The notes beneath the pieces are model-generated. The model saw only the letters and a program-made list of their open reading frames with translations. It did not search any database and was not told the origin of the DNA. DNA of 13,411 nucleotides from Actinomycetales bacterium UBA1383 (GTDB lineage: Bacteria > Actinomycetota > Actinomycetes > Actinomycetales > Actinomycetaceae): assembly GCA_002305415.1 (NCBI GenBank), contig DBQX01000080.1, positions 1-13,411 of the forward strand, read 5' to 3'. Positions 7,190 to 13,340 of the stretch are shown piece by piece (the stretch's first letter is position 1; each line of letters begins with the position of its first letter). A program made the translations under genes and the position numbers.

Positions 7190-8203
7190 TCAGGACGGTG
7201 CTGGCCCGGTCGACGCCCGCTTGATCAGCTTCATCGGGACGACCATCGCCGGGGCCTTGGTGCGACCTCCCTTGAGTTCCTGGAGGATGCGCCGCAGGGC
7301 GACCGTCCCCTGACCGTGGCCGGCGACGGCCAGCGTCGTCAGCGGCGGCGCGAACACGGAGGTGGCCATCGTGTTGTCGATGCCCACGACGGACACGTCC
7401 TGGGGAACCCGGTACCCCCGTTCCCGGGCGGCGTAGGAGAACCCGAGGGCGACGTCGTCGTTGAACGCCACCACCGCCGTCGTCCGGTACTCCAGCCACG
7501 ACGGCAGGACGCCGACGCCGCCGCGCACCGTGGGCTCCACCGGCCCGATCTTCCGCATCGGGATGCGGTGCGCGAGGCATGCCGCCTCCAGCGCGTCCCA
7601 CCGGGGTGCGCTGATCCAGGCCTGGGCGGGGCCCTGGATGAAGGTGACGTTGCGGTGGCCGAGTTCCACGAGGTGCTCGACCACCTGCTTCATCCCGTCG
7701 TTGATGTTCTGGACCACCGAGGGCACGTCGCGGAGCACGCGGTTGATGAGGACCACCGGCTTCTGGCTCGCGGTCCGCAGGATGATGGAGTCGGCGATGC
7801 GCGGGGAGATCATGATGACGCCGTCCGCGATGTCGAGGGTCCGCTCGATCCCCTGCTGCTCGATCACGGGATTGAGCCGCCCGTCGACGACGAGGACGGT
7901 GTAGCCGGCGGCCGCCGCCTCGTCCTGGATCCCGTTGAGGGTGTCGAAGTAGAACAGGTTCCCCAGGGAGGCGACCGTCACGAGGACCATGCGGTTGCGC
8001 GAGCGAACCTCGGGATGCACGGAGGCCCGTTCGCGGTAGCCGAGTTCCTCCGCCACGCGGCGGATCCTTTCGGCCGTCTCCGGACTCACACGGCCCGGAC
8101 GGGTGAAGGCGCGCGAGACGGTGGACGCGGCGACGCCGGCGGCTTCGGCGACGTCGTAGATGGTCACCGACTTGGGGCGCCGGTCCGGAGTGTGGTCTGT
8201 CAC
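7190..8203 (-). CDS. LacI-family transcriptional regulator, probable regulator of the uronate/lar genes
   Basis: 337 residues with a GTG start. The N-terminal helix-turn-helix is textbook LacI: VTIYDVAEAAGVAASTVSRA (13-32), then VSPETAERIRRVAEELGY leading to the hinge. The rest is a periplasmic-binding-protein-like effector domain, with the FNDDVALG and VSVVGIDN segments typical of sugar-responsive members. It acts on DNA in the cytoplasm. It is convergent with larA and divergent from larC across 91 bp, so both neighbours suggest it controls the lar and uronate genes, with a uronate, mannonate or gluconate as a possible effector. The GTG at 8203 is supported by a leaderless -10 (TAGGCT, 8216-8211). 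A candidate operator at 8224-8239 would overlap its own promoter, suggesting autoregulation. Family certain; target and effector inferred. Confidence 0.9.
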   Translation of the reverse strand: MTDHTPDRRPKSVTIYDVAEAAGVAASTVSRAFTRPGRVSPETAERIRRVAEELGYRERASVHPEVRSRNRMVLVTVASLGNLFYFDTLNGIQDEAAAAGYTVLVVDGRLNPVIEQQGIERTLDIADGVIMISPRIADSIILRTASQKPVVLINRVLRDVPSVVQNINDGMKQVVEHLVELGHRNVTFIQGPAQAWISAPRWDALEAACLAHRIPMRKIGPVEPTVRGGVGVLPSWLEYRTTAVVAFNDDVALGFSYAARERGYRVPQDVSVVGIDNTMATSVFAPPLTTLAVAGHGQGTVALRRILQELKGGRTKAPAMVVPMKLIKRASTGPAPS

Positions 8204-8216
8204 AAGCGCCAGCCTA
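8204..8216 (-). promoter_or_regulatory. -10-like element for leaderless lacI-family mRNA
   Basis: On the minus strand TAGGCT (8216 down to 8211) is followed by 7 nt and the GTG start at 8203. No Shine-Dalgarno sequence is present. With a 17-bp spacer the -35 region would fall on 8239-8234, exactly within the candidate operator. Confidence 0.5.
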
Positions 8217-8223
8217 CCCCCCC

Positions 8224-8239
8224 GGTTGCCAGTTGTTGC
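8224..8239. promoter_or_regulatory. Candidate operator GGTTGCC-N3-TGTTGC between lacI-family gene and larC
   Basis: Second copy of the motif at 5700-5715, in the same orientation. It covers about -21 to -36 of the regulator promoter, where binding should repress, and -56 to -71 of larC. A further 10-bp perfect palindrome with a CG centre, GACACGTGTC, lies at 8243-8252. Confidence 0.45.
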
Positions 8240-8282
8240 ACGGACACGTGTCGATCATGTCGGGGGAGGTGTTGGATCCGGG

Positions 8283-8294
8283 GAGAATGGCCAC
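8283..8294 (+). promoter_or_regulatory. -10-like element for leaderless larC mRNA
   Basis: GAGAAT at 8283-8288 is followed by 6 nt and the ATG at 8295. The GGGGGAGG at 8262-8269 is too far upstream to act as a Shine-Dalgarno sequence for this start. Confidence 0.5.
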
Positions 8295-9689
8295 ATGACG
8301 ACGCATGCCTGGCTCGACGTGTCCGCGGGAGTCGCGGGTGACATGCTGCTCGGGGCCTGCGTGGATGCCGGCGCGTCCCTGCCCGCCATCGAGTCGGTGG
8401 TCCGGGCGGTCGTCGGGCCGGCCGTGACGCTCCGGGCTGCCACGGCGCTGCGGGGCGGCCAGCGCGCCACGAAGGTCGAGGTCCTCCTCGAGGAGCCCTC
8501 ACCCCCGCACCGTACCTGGCGCTCGATCCACGCCGACCTGCTCGCCGCCGACCTGCCCGCATGGACACGGGAGAAGGCCATCGCCACCTTCGGCGCGCTC
8601 GCGGCCGCGGAGGGCCGGGTGCACGGCGTCGAGCCGGACCACGTCCACTTCCACGAGGTGGGGGCGCTCGACGCGATCGCCGACGTCGTGGGCACCTGTG
8701 AGGGCCTGCGACAGCTGGGAGTCGGCGCGGTCACCGCGAGCCCCGTCGCCCTGGGGGAAGGCCGCATCCGCGCGGCGCACGGGGACATCCCCGTCCCGGC
8801 GCCCGCCGTCGCGCAGCTCGCGATCGGGTGGCAGGTGCGGGCATTCCCGGGTGCCGGGTGGGCGCACGAGCACGAGCACGACGACGCCGCGCACACCCAC
8901 GAGCACGGCCACTCACACGACGCCCCACACTCCCACGACGCCCCGCACTCCCACGACCACCTCCACGAGGGTCCCGCCGTCGTCACCACCCCAGGCGCGA
9001 TCGGCGAGCTGGCCACCCCGACCGGGATGGCCCTCGTGCGCGCCCTCGCCACCGCCTGCGGACCGCTGCCCCCCATGACGCTCACCGCCGTCGGCGTCGG
9101 CGCGGGAAGCAGGGACGCCGCCACCCACCCGAACGTCGTGCGGCTGCTGCTGGGGACGCCGGCCGACGCGAGCACGTCCAGGGCCATCCACGAACTGCGG
9201 GCCAACGTGGACGACATGGACCCGCGGCTCTGGCCCGGCGTGCTCGACGCCCTCCTCGCCGCGGGCGCCGTCGACGCCTGGCTGACCCCGATCCTCATGA
9301 AGAAGGGCCGCCCCGCGCACTGCCTGAGTGCGCTGGCGCCCCCGGACCGGGCGGACGACGTCGCCGAGGCCATGCTCCGCCACACGACGACGCTCGGCGT
9401 GCGCACCGCCGCGGCCGAGCGCGTCGTGCTGCAGCGGGGATTCACGACCCTGACGCTCGACGGGGAGCCCGTGCGGGTCAAGGTGGCACATCGCGAGGGG
9501 CGAGTGGCCAGCGCGGCGGCCGAGTTCGTGGACGTCCAGCGGGTCGCGTCCACCCTCTCCACCCCGGAGCGGGAGGTGCTGGCGCGCGCGGAGGCGGCGA
9601 TCGTCGCCGCCGGGTGGGTGCCCGGTGCGGCGCTCCCCGGCCCGCTGGACGACCCGCCCAGCGGTGGCCCCGCATCCACGCGAGCGTGA
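8295..9689 (+). CDS. larC: LarC nickel insertion protein (CTP-dependent cyclometallase) with His-rich loop
   Basis: 464 residues. The N-terminus HAWLDVSAGVAGDMLLGAC is the LarC hallmark, followed by the HVHFHEVGALDAIADVVG segment and a C-terminal domain with ELRANVDDMDPRLWPGVLDALL and LTPILMKKGRPAHCLSAL. LarC inserts nickel into the thiolated pyridinium nucleotide in a CTP-dependent step, completing the cofactor of LarA. Residues 191-224 hold 14 histidines in 34 positions, a probable nickel-binding or storage loop. In L. plantarum larC is split into larC1 and larC2 joined by a programmed frameshift; here it is one continuous frame. I chose 8295 over the in-frame upstream start at 8160 because the latter lies inside the divergent regulator gene and 8295 has a leaderless -10. 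larE follows after 65 bp. Confidence 0.93.
   Translation: MTTHAWLDVSAGVAGDMLLGACVDAGASLPAIESVVRAVVGPAVTLRAATALRGGQRATKVEVLLEEPSPPHRTWRSIHADLLAADLPAWTREKAIATFGALAAAEGRVHGVEPDHVHFHEVGALDAIADVVGTCEGLRQLGVGAVTASPVALGEGRIRAAHGDIPVPAPAVAQLAIGWQVRAFPGAGWAHEHEHDDAAHTHEHGHSHDAPHSHDAPHSHDHLHEGPAVVTTPGAIGELATPTGMALVRALATACGPLPPMTLTAVGVGAGSRDAATHPNVVRLLLGTPADASTSRAIHELRANVDDMDPRLWPGVLDALLAAGAVDAWLTPILMKKGRPAHCLSALAPPDRADDVAEAMLRHTTTLGVRTAAAERVVLQRGFTTLTLDGEPVRVKVAHREGRVASAAAEFVDVQRVASTLSTPEREVLARAEAAIVAAGWVPGAALPGPLDDPPSGGPASTRA
8910..8960 (+). repeat. 18-bp coding repeat (HSHDAP) in the larC His-rich loop
   Basis: Units at 8910-8927 and 8928-8945 encode HSHDAP, and a partial third at 8946-8960 encodes HSHDH. 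The units differ at two or fewer bases, suggesting recent expansion of the metal-binding loop by slippage in frame. Confidence 0.8.
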
Positions 9690-9703
9690 CTGCCACCACG
9701 TTT

Positions 9704-9716
9704 GGTTGCCGCAACC
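9704..9716. promoter_or_regulatory. Palindrome GGTTGCCGCAACC upstream of larE
   Basis: Perfect 6-bp arms around a single central C, in the 65-bp larC-larE gap, 39-51 bp upstream of the predicted larE start site. Its left half is identical to the GGTTGCC of the two candidate operators, so the same regulator may bind here. Confidence 0.45.
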
Positions 9717-9742
9717 GCTGGTCACGGGAGATGTCGTGCCGC

Positions 9743-9754
9743 AAGGATGGGGGC
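9743..9754 (+). promoter_or_regulatory. -10-like element for leaderless larE mRNA
   Basis: AAGGAT at 9743-9748 is followed by 6 nt and the ATG at 9755. This implies that larE-larB-gnd can be transcribed separately from larC, although read-through is also possible since no hairpin terminator is seen in the gap. Confidence 0.45.
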
Positions 9755-10615
9755 ATGACCCAGGGGACGATGTCGTCGCGCCTCGACGGCCGGGAGCGGG
9801 CCGACGCTGACGCCGTCGCCGGGCTGCTCGCCGGCACCGCCCCCCTGGGTGTGGCGTTCTCCGGCGGGGTGGACTCCGCGGTGCTGCTCGCCCTCGCGGT
9901 CCGGACGCTCGGCGCGGACGGGGTGCTCGCCCTGCTGGCCGTCTCGCCGTCGCTGGCCGCGGACGAGCGGGCCGACGCCCACCGGGTGGCCGGCCACATC
10001 GGGGCCCACCTGGTCGAGTTCCGGACGTTCGAGGGGGAGAACCCGGCGTACCGCGCGAACGGCGCGGACCGCTGCTTCCACTGCAAGGACGAGCTCTTCA
10101 CCCGGATCTCCGCCGACGTGGCGCGGCACCACGGGCTGCGTGCCGTCGCCTATGGCGAGAACGCCGACGACGTGCTCCGCCCCGACCGTCCCGGCGCCCG
10201 CGCCGCCACCGCCCACCGGGTGCTGCGCCCGCTCGCGGAGGCCGGGCTGACGAAGGAACGGGTCCGCGCCATCGCGCGCGCCCTGGACCTGCCCTGCTCC
10301 GACAAGCCCGCCGCGCCCTGTCTCGCGTCCCGCATCCCCCACGGCCACGAGGTCACCCCGGCCAAGCTCGCCCAGATCGAGCAGGCCGAGCACGCCCTGC
10401 GGGTGGCCGGCTTCAGCGACTGGCGCGTGCGGCACCACGGGGACATCGCCCGTATCGAGGTTCCGGTCGCGGAGATCGCGCGGTTCGCCGACGCCGCGCT
10501 GCGCGGCGAGGTGCTCCGCGCCGTCCGGGCGGCCGGCTTCCGCCACGTCACCGTCGACCTGGCCGGCATCATGTCGGGGGCCTTCACCCTGGAGGTGATC
10601 TCCCGCCGTGCGTGA
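9755..10615 (+). CDS. larE: LarE ATP-dependent sacrificial sulfur transferase
   Basis: 286 residues, normal for LarE. FSGGVDS (35-41) is the PP-loop that binds and adenylates the substrate; RCFHCKDELF contains C107 and C110; KPAAPCLASRIPHG contains C189, in the motif that holds the sacrificial Cys176 of L. plantarum LarE, with a further C181 nearby. LarE adenylates the carboxylates of the LarB product and adds sulfur, converting its own Cys to dehydroalanine, or using a cluster in multi-cysteine members. The several cysteines leave both modes open. The start at 9755 is chosen over much earlier in-frame starts because those overlap larC in another frame and because of the leaderless -10. Its stop overlaps the larB start by 8 bp. 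Confidence 0.93.
   Translation: MTQGTMSSRLDGRERADADAVAGLLAGTAPLGVAFSGGVDSAVLLALAVRTLGADGVLALLAVSPSLAADERADAHRVAGHIGAHLVEFRTFEGENPAYRANGADRCFHCKDELFTRISADVARHHGLRAVAYGENADDVLRPDRPGARAATAHRVLRPLAEAGLTKERVRAIARALDLPCSDKPAAPCLASRIPHGHEVTPAKLAQIEQAEHALRVAGFSDWRVRHHGDIARIEVPVAEIARFADAALRGEVLRAVRAAGFRHVTVDLAGIMSGAFTLEVISRRA
10591..10600 (+). promoter_or_regulatory. Exceptionally strong Shine-Dalgarno for larB
   Basis: GGAGGTGATC inside the end of larE is a 10-base perfect match to the 16S rRNA 3' end and lies 7 nt before the GTG at 10608. It decides the larB start and contrasts with the leaderless first genes of the other units. Confidence 0.8.
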
Positions 10616-11342
10616 GAATCCCCCGGCGAGCGCCGCCGTCGACCCCGGCCACTACGCCGACGCCGTCGCCTGGCTGGACCACGAGCGCACCGCCCGGCGG
10701 GGCTACCCCGAGGCGGTCTACTGCGAGGGCAAGACCGAGGCCCAGCTCGCGCACATCGCCGCCCGGGTCCGCGCCTTCGCCGCCGAGTCGGACGGACCCG
10801 TGCCACCCACGCTGTTCACCCGCGCGACGGCGGCCGGCGCGGCAGCCATCCTCACCGAGCTGCCCGACGCCCTGCACGACGTCGAGGCCCGCATGGTCGT
10901 GTGGCCGCCCACGCCGCCGGACCCGTCCGGTGAGCTCGTCGTGGTCGCGTGCGCGGGCACGTCCGACCTGCCGGTGGCCCGCGAGGCGGAACTGACCGCC
11001 CGCTACCTGGGCCGGCCGACGGAGCTGCTCGTCGACGTCGGCGTCGCCGGGATCCACCGCACGTTCGCGAGGCTGCACGTCCTGCGGCGAGCCGGGGCGA
11101 TCGTCGTCGTCGCCGGCATGGACGGCGCGCTGCCGTCCGTCGTGGCCGGACTCGTGCGCGCGCCTGTGGTCGCGGTGCCGACGTCGATCGGCTACGGGGC
11201 AGCCTTCGGCGGGATTGCCCCGCTGCTCGCAATGCTGAACGCCTGCGCGCCGGGAGTCGGAGTTGTCAATATTGACAACGGGTACGGCGGGGCTCACCTG
11301 GCAGCGCAAATCACGGCCCCCCGGGAATCCACCTCAAGATAA
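10608..11342 (+). CDS. larB: LarB pyridinium-3,5-biscarboxylic acid mononucleotide synthase
   Basis: 244 residues, full length, with a GTG start. The N-terminal part carries RRGYPEAVYCEGKT (30-43), and the PurE-like C-terminal domain carries CAGTSDLPVAREAE, LLVDVGVAGIHR, VVAGMDGALPSVVAGL and LNACAPGVGVVNIDNGYG. C212 in the last motif corresponds to Cys221 of L. plantarum LarB, which forms the transient thioether with NaAD. LarB carboxylates and hydrolyses nicotinic acid adenine dinucleotide in the first step of nickel-pincer cofactor synthesis. The start overlaps the larE stop by 8 bp and is set by the strong Shine-Dalgarno sequence at 10591-10600. Its last 80 bp contain an AT-rich perfect palindrome, and gnd follows 11 bp after the TAA stop. 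Confidence 0.93.
   Translation: MRENPPASAAVDPGHYADAVAWLDHERTARRGYPEAVYCEGKTEAQLAHIAARVRAFAAESDGPVPPTLFTRATAAGAAAILTELPDALHDVEARMVVWPPTPPDPSGELVVVACAGTSDLPVAREAELTARYLGRPTELLVDVGVAGIHRTFARLHVLRRAGAIVVVAGMDGALPSVVAGLVRAPVVAVPTSIGYGAAFGGIAPLLAMLNACAPGVGVVNIDNGYGGAHLAAQITAPRESTSR
11262..11279. promoter_or_regulatory. AT-rich 18-bp perfect palindrome inside larB, upstream of gnd
   Basis: GTTGTCAATATTGACAAC is a perfect 9+9 inverted repeat coding VVNIDN of LarB through codons GTT, AAT and ATT, which are rare in this GC-rich sequence. It ends 74 bp before the gnd ATG. Its right half contains the consensus -35 hexamer TTGACA (11272-11277), but no good -10 lies 16-18 bp downstream. It may be a binding site for a dimeric regulator of gnd. 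Confidence 0.5.
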
Positions 11343-11347
11343 AGGAG
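11343..11347 (+). promoter_or_regulatory. Shine-Dalgarno AGGAG for gnd
   Basis: AGGAG lies 6 nt before the ATG at 11354, directly after the larB TAA. It supports this start and translation of gnd from a leadered, probably polycistronic mRNA. Confidence 0.75.
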
Positions 11348-11353
11348 AGACAA

Positions 11354-12814
11354 ATGACGTCACCCGACACAGGCAAGGCCGATATCGGCGTGGTCGGCCT
11401 CGCGGTCATGGGCTCCAACCTGGCGCGCAACTTCGCACGCCACGGTCACACGGTCGCGCTCTACAACCGCACCTACGCGCGTACGCAGGCCATGATGGAC
11501 GCCCACGGCGACGAGGGGAACTTCGTGCCGTCCGAGACCATCGAGGACTTCGTGGCCTCACTGTCGACGCCGCGAGTCGCCATCATCATGGTCCAGGCGG
11601 GCCGCGGCACCGACGCCGTGATCGACCAGCTCGCCGACGCGATGGACGAGGGCGACATCATCGTCGACTGCGGCAACGCGAACTTCCACGACACCATCCG
11701 CCGCGAGGCCGCGATCCGCGCGCGCGGGCTGCACTTCGTGGGCTCCGGCGTCTCCGGCGGCGAGGAGGGCGCGCTCAACGGCCCGTCCATCATGCCCGGC
11801 GGGACCAAGGAGTCCTACGACCGGCTCGGCCCGATGTTCGAGTCGATCTCCGCCCACGTGGACGGCGAGCCCTGCTGCATGCACATCGGCCCCGACGGCG
11901 CCGGCCACTACGTCAAGATGGTCCACAACGGCATCGAGTACGCGGACATGCAGCTGATCGCCGAGGCGTATGACCTGCTCCGCAAGGGCCTCGGCGCCAC
12001 CCCGCAGGAGATCTCCGAGATCTTCGCTGCATGGAACGGCACGGACCTCAACTCCTACCTGATCGAGATCACCGCCGAGGTGCTCAAGCAGGTGGACGCC
12101 GAGACCGGCAAGCCGCTCGTGGACGTCATCGTGGACCGCGCCGGCCAGAAGGGCACCGGCACCTGGACCGCGCAGAACGCCCTCGACCTGGGTGTGCCGC
12201 TCACCGGCATCACCGAGGCCGTGTTCGCCCGCGCCCTGTCCTCGGGCGTGGAGCAGCGCGCCGCCTCCGGCCCGCTCGAGGGCTTCGAGCAGCCGCTGAC
12301 GGTCACGGACCGCGAGGCCTTCATCGAGGACGTGCGCCAGGCGCTGTACGCCTCGAAGATCGTGGCGTACTCGCAGGGCTTCGTGCAGATCGAGGCCGCC
12401 GGCAAGGAGTACGGCTGGGACATCGACCTTGGTGGGCTCTCGAAGATCTGGCGCGGCGGCTGCATCATCCGCGCCGGCTTCCTCAACGACATCACCGACG
12501 CCTACGCCCGGAACGAGTCCCTGCCGCTGCTGATGGCGGACGAGAACTTCGCCTCCAAGATCAACGCGTGCGTGCCCGCGTGGCGCCGCGTGGTGGTCAT
12601 GGGCGCCCAGGCAGGCATCCCGCTGCCGGCGTTCAGCTCCTCCCTCGCGTACTACGACGGCCTGCGCGCAGAGCGTCTCCCCGCCGCCCTCATCCAGGGT
12701 CAGCGGGACTTCTTCGGCGCGCACACCTACAAGCGCGTCGACAAGGAGGGCGTGTTCCACACCCTCTGGAGTGGCGACCGCACCGAGATCGAGACGACGC
12801 CGTCGTCGCACTGA
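11354..12814 (+). CDS. gnd: 6-phosphogluconate dehydrogenase (decarboxylating), NADP type
   Basis: 486 residues, the full length of the long bacterial/eukaryotic class. GLAVMG (15-20) is the dinucleotide loop and YNRT (37-40) the NADP-selective stretch; SGGEEGALNGPSIMPGG (134-150) and VKMVHNGIEYADM supply the catalytic K188, N192 and E195, with the same spacing as K183, N187 and E190 of the sheep enzyme; QRDFFGAHTYKR near the C-terminus is the closing signature. It oxidises and decarboxylates 6-phosphogluconate to ribulose 5-phosphate, making NADPH, in the cytoplasm. It follows larB by 11 bp with its own Shine-Dalgarno sequence, so it is probably co-transcribed with larE-larB. This placement suggests that gluconate is the exit of the uronate route. 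As a core pentose phosphate enzyme it may also have an independent promoter. Confidence 0.96.
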   Translation: MTSPDTGKADIGVVGLAVMGSNLARNFARHGHTVALYNRTYARTQAMMDAHGDEGNFVPSETIEDFVASLSTPRVAIIMVQAGRGTDAVIDQLADAMDEGDIIVDCGNANFHDTIRREAAIRARGLHFVGSGVSGGEEGALNGPSIMPGGTKESYDRLGPMFESISAHVDGEPCCMHIGPDGAGHYVKMVHNGIEYADMQLIAEAYDLLRKGLGATPQEISEIFAAWNGTDLNSYLIEITAEVLKQVDAETGKPLVDVIVDRAGQKGTGTWTAQNALDLGVPLTGITEAVFARALSSGVEQRAASGPLEGFEQPLTVTDREAFIEDVRQALYASKIVAYSQGFVQIEAAGKEYGWDIDLGGLSKIWRGGCIIRAGFLNDITDAYARNESLPLLMADENFASKINACVPAWRRVVVMGAQAGIPLPAFSSSLAYYDGLRAERLPAALIQGQRDFFGAHTYKRVDKEGVFHTLWSGDRTEIETTPSSH

Positions 12815-12852
12815 TCCCCACGCCCGGCGGCTGAGCGCCGTCGTCCGGTGAC

Positions 12853-12882
12853 CCAAGGGCCCGCTGCGAGGCGGGCCCTTGG
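12853..12882 (+). terminator. Hairpin terminator after gnd
   Basis: A perfect 12-bp stem (CCAAGGGCCCGC at 12853-12864 and its complement at 12871-12882) with a 6-nt loop, 39 bp after the gnd stop. No T-tract follows. It probably ends the larC-larE-larB-gnd unit. Confidence 0.8.
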
Positions 12883-12902
12883 CGCGCTCACGGACGATGT
12901 GC

Positions 12903-12914
12903 GAGGGTGGAGGC
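12903..12914 (+). promoter_or_regulatory. -10-like element or close Shine-Dalgarno before the Ohr gene
   Basis: GAGGGT at 12903-12908 fits the nAnnnT-6 nt-ATG pattern. GGAGG at 12909-12913 resembles a Shine-Dalgarno sequence but ends only one base before the ATG, too close to work well. The evidence here is weaker than for the other leaderless starts. Confidence 0.35.
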
Positions 12915-13340
12915 ATGGACGTGCCGGAGCGCATCACCTACACCGCGCGGGTCACCTCGTCGGGTGGCCGCGCCGGGCACGCCATCTCGGACGCAGGGTC
13001 CCTGGACGTGCAGCTGGCTTCCCCCGCGCACGCCGGGGAAGGGCCGGGTGCGACGCCGGAGGAGCTGTTCGCCGCCGCGTGGTCCGCGTGCTTCAACAGC
13101 TCGGTTCTCGAGGCGGCACGCGAGGCCGGCGTGGACTGCTCCGGCGCCACCGTCACGGTGAGCCTCGGGCTCGGACCGCACCAGGACTCCGCGGCCGTCA
13201 CCGCCCGTATCGAGGTCTCGGTTCCCGGCCTCGACCTGCCCACCGTGCAGGACCTCGCCGACCGCGCGCACCAGTTGTGTGCCTACTCCAAGGCCACGCG
13301 GGGCAATGTCCCCGCGGAGGTGCGCGCAGTCGAGCGCTGA
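12915..13340 (+). CDS. Organic hydroperoxide resistance protein, Ohr/OsmC family
   Basis: 141 residues, the usual Ohr length. GGRAG (R19), ATPEELFAAAWSACF (E49/E50 and the peroxidatic C59) and HQLCAYSKATRGN (resolving C122) are the Ohr signatures. The second motif has Ala where Pro is usual before Tyr-Ser, and there is one extra Cys at 75. The enzyme reduces organic hydroperoxides in the cytoplasm with lipoylated protein or other thiol reductants. The ATG at 12915 is preferred to an in-frame TTG at 12879, which lies inside the gnd terminator stem. It stands behind that hairpin and appears to be its own unit; a functional link to gnd-derived NADPH is possible but not shown. Confidence 0.9.
   Translation: MDVPERITYTARVTSSGGRAGHAISDAGSLDVQLASPAHAGEGPGATPEELFAAAWSACFNSSVLEAAREAGVDCSGATVTVSLGLGPHQDSAAVTARIEVSVPGLDLPTVQDLADRAHQLCAYSKATRGNVPAEVRAVER

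Noticed and set aside
8160..8294. Earlier larC start at 8160
   Set aside because: It lies inside the divergent regulator gene, and the family N-terminus begins just after 8295.
8295..9689. Programmed frameshift in larC, as in L. plantarum larC1/larC2
   Set aside because: The reading frame is continuous through both LarC domains, so no frameshift is needed.
11272..11300. Standard sigma70-type promoter for gnd starting from TTGACA
   Set aside because: The sequence 16-18 bp downstream has no -10-like hexamer, so the TTGACA is better explained as half of the palindrome.
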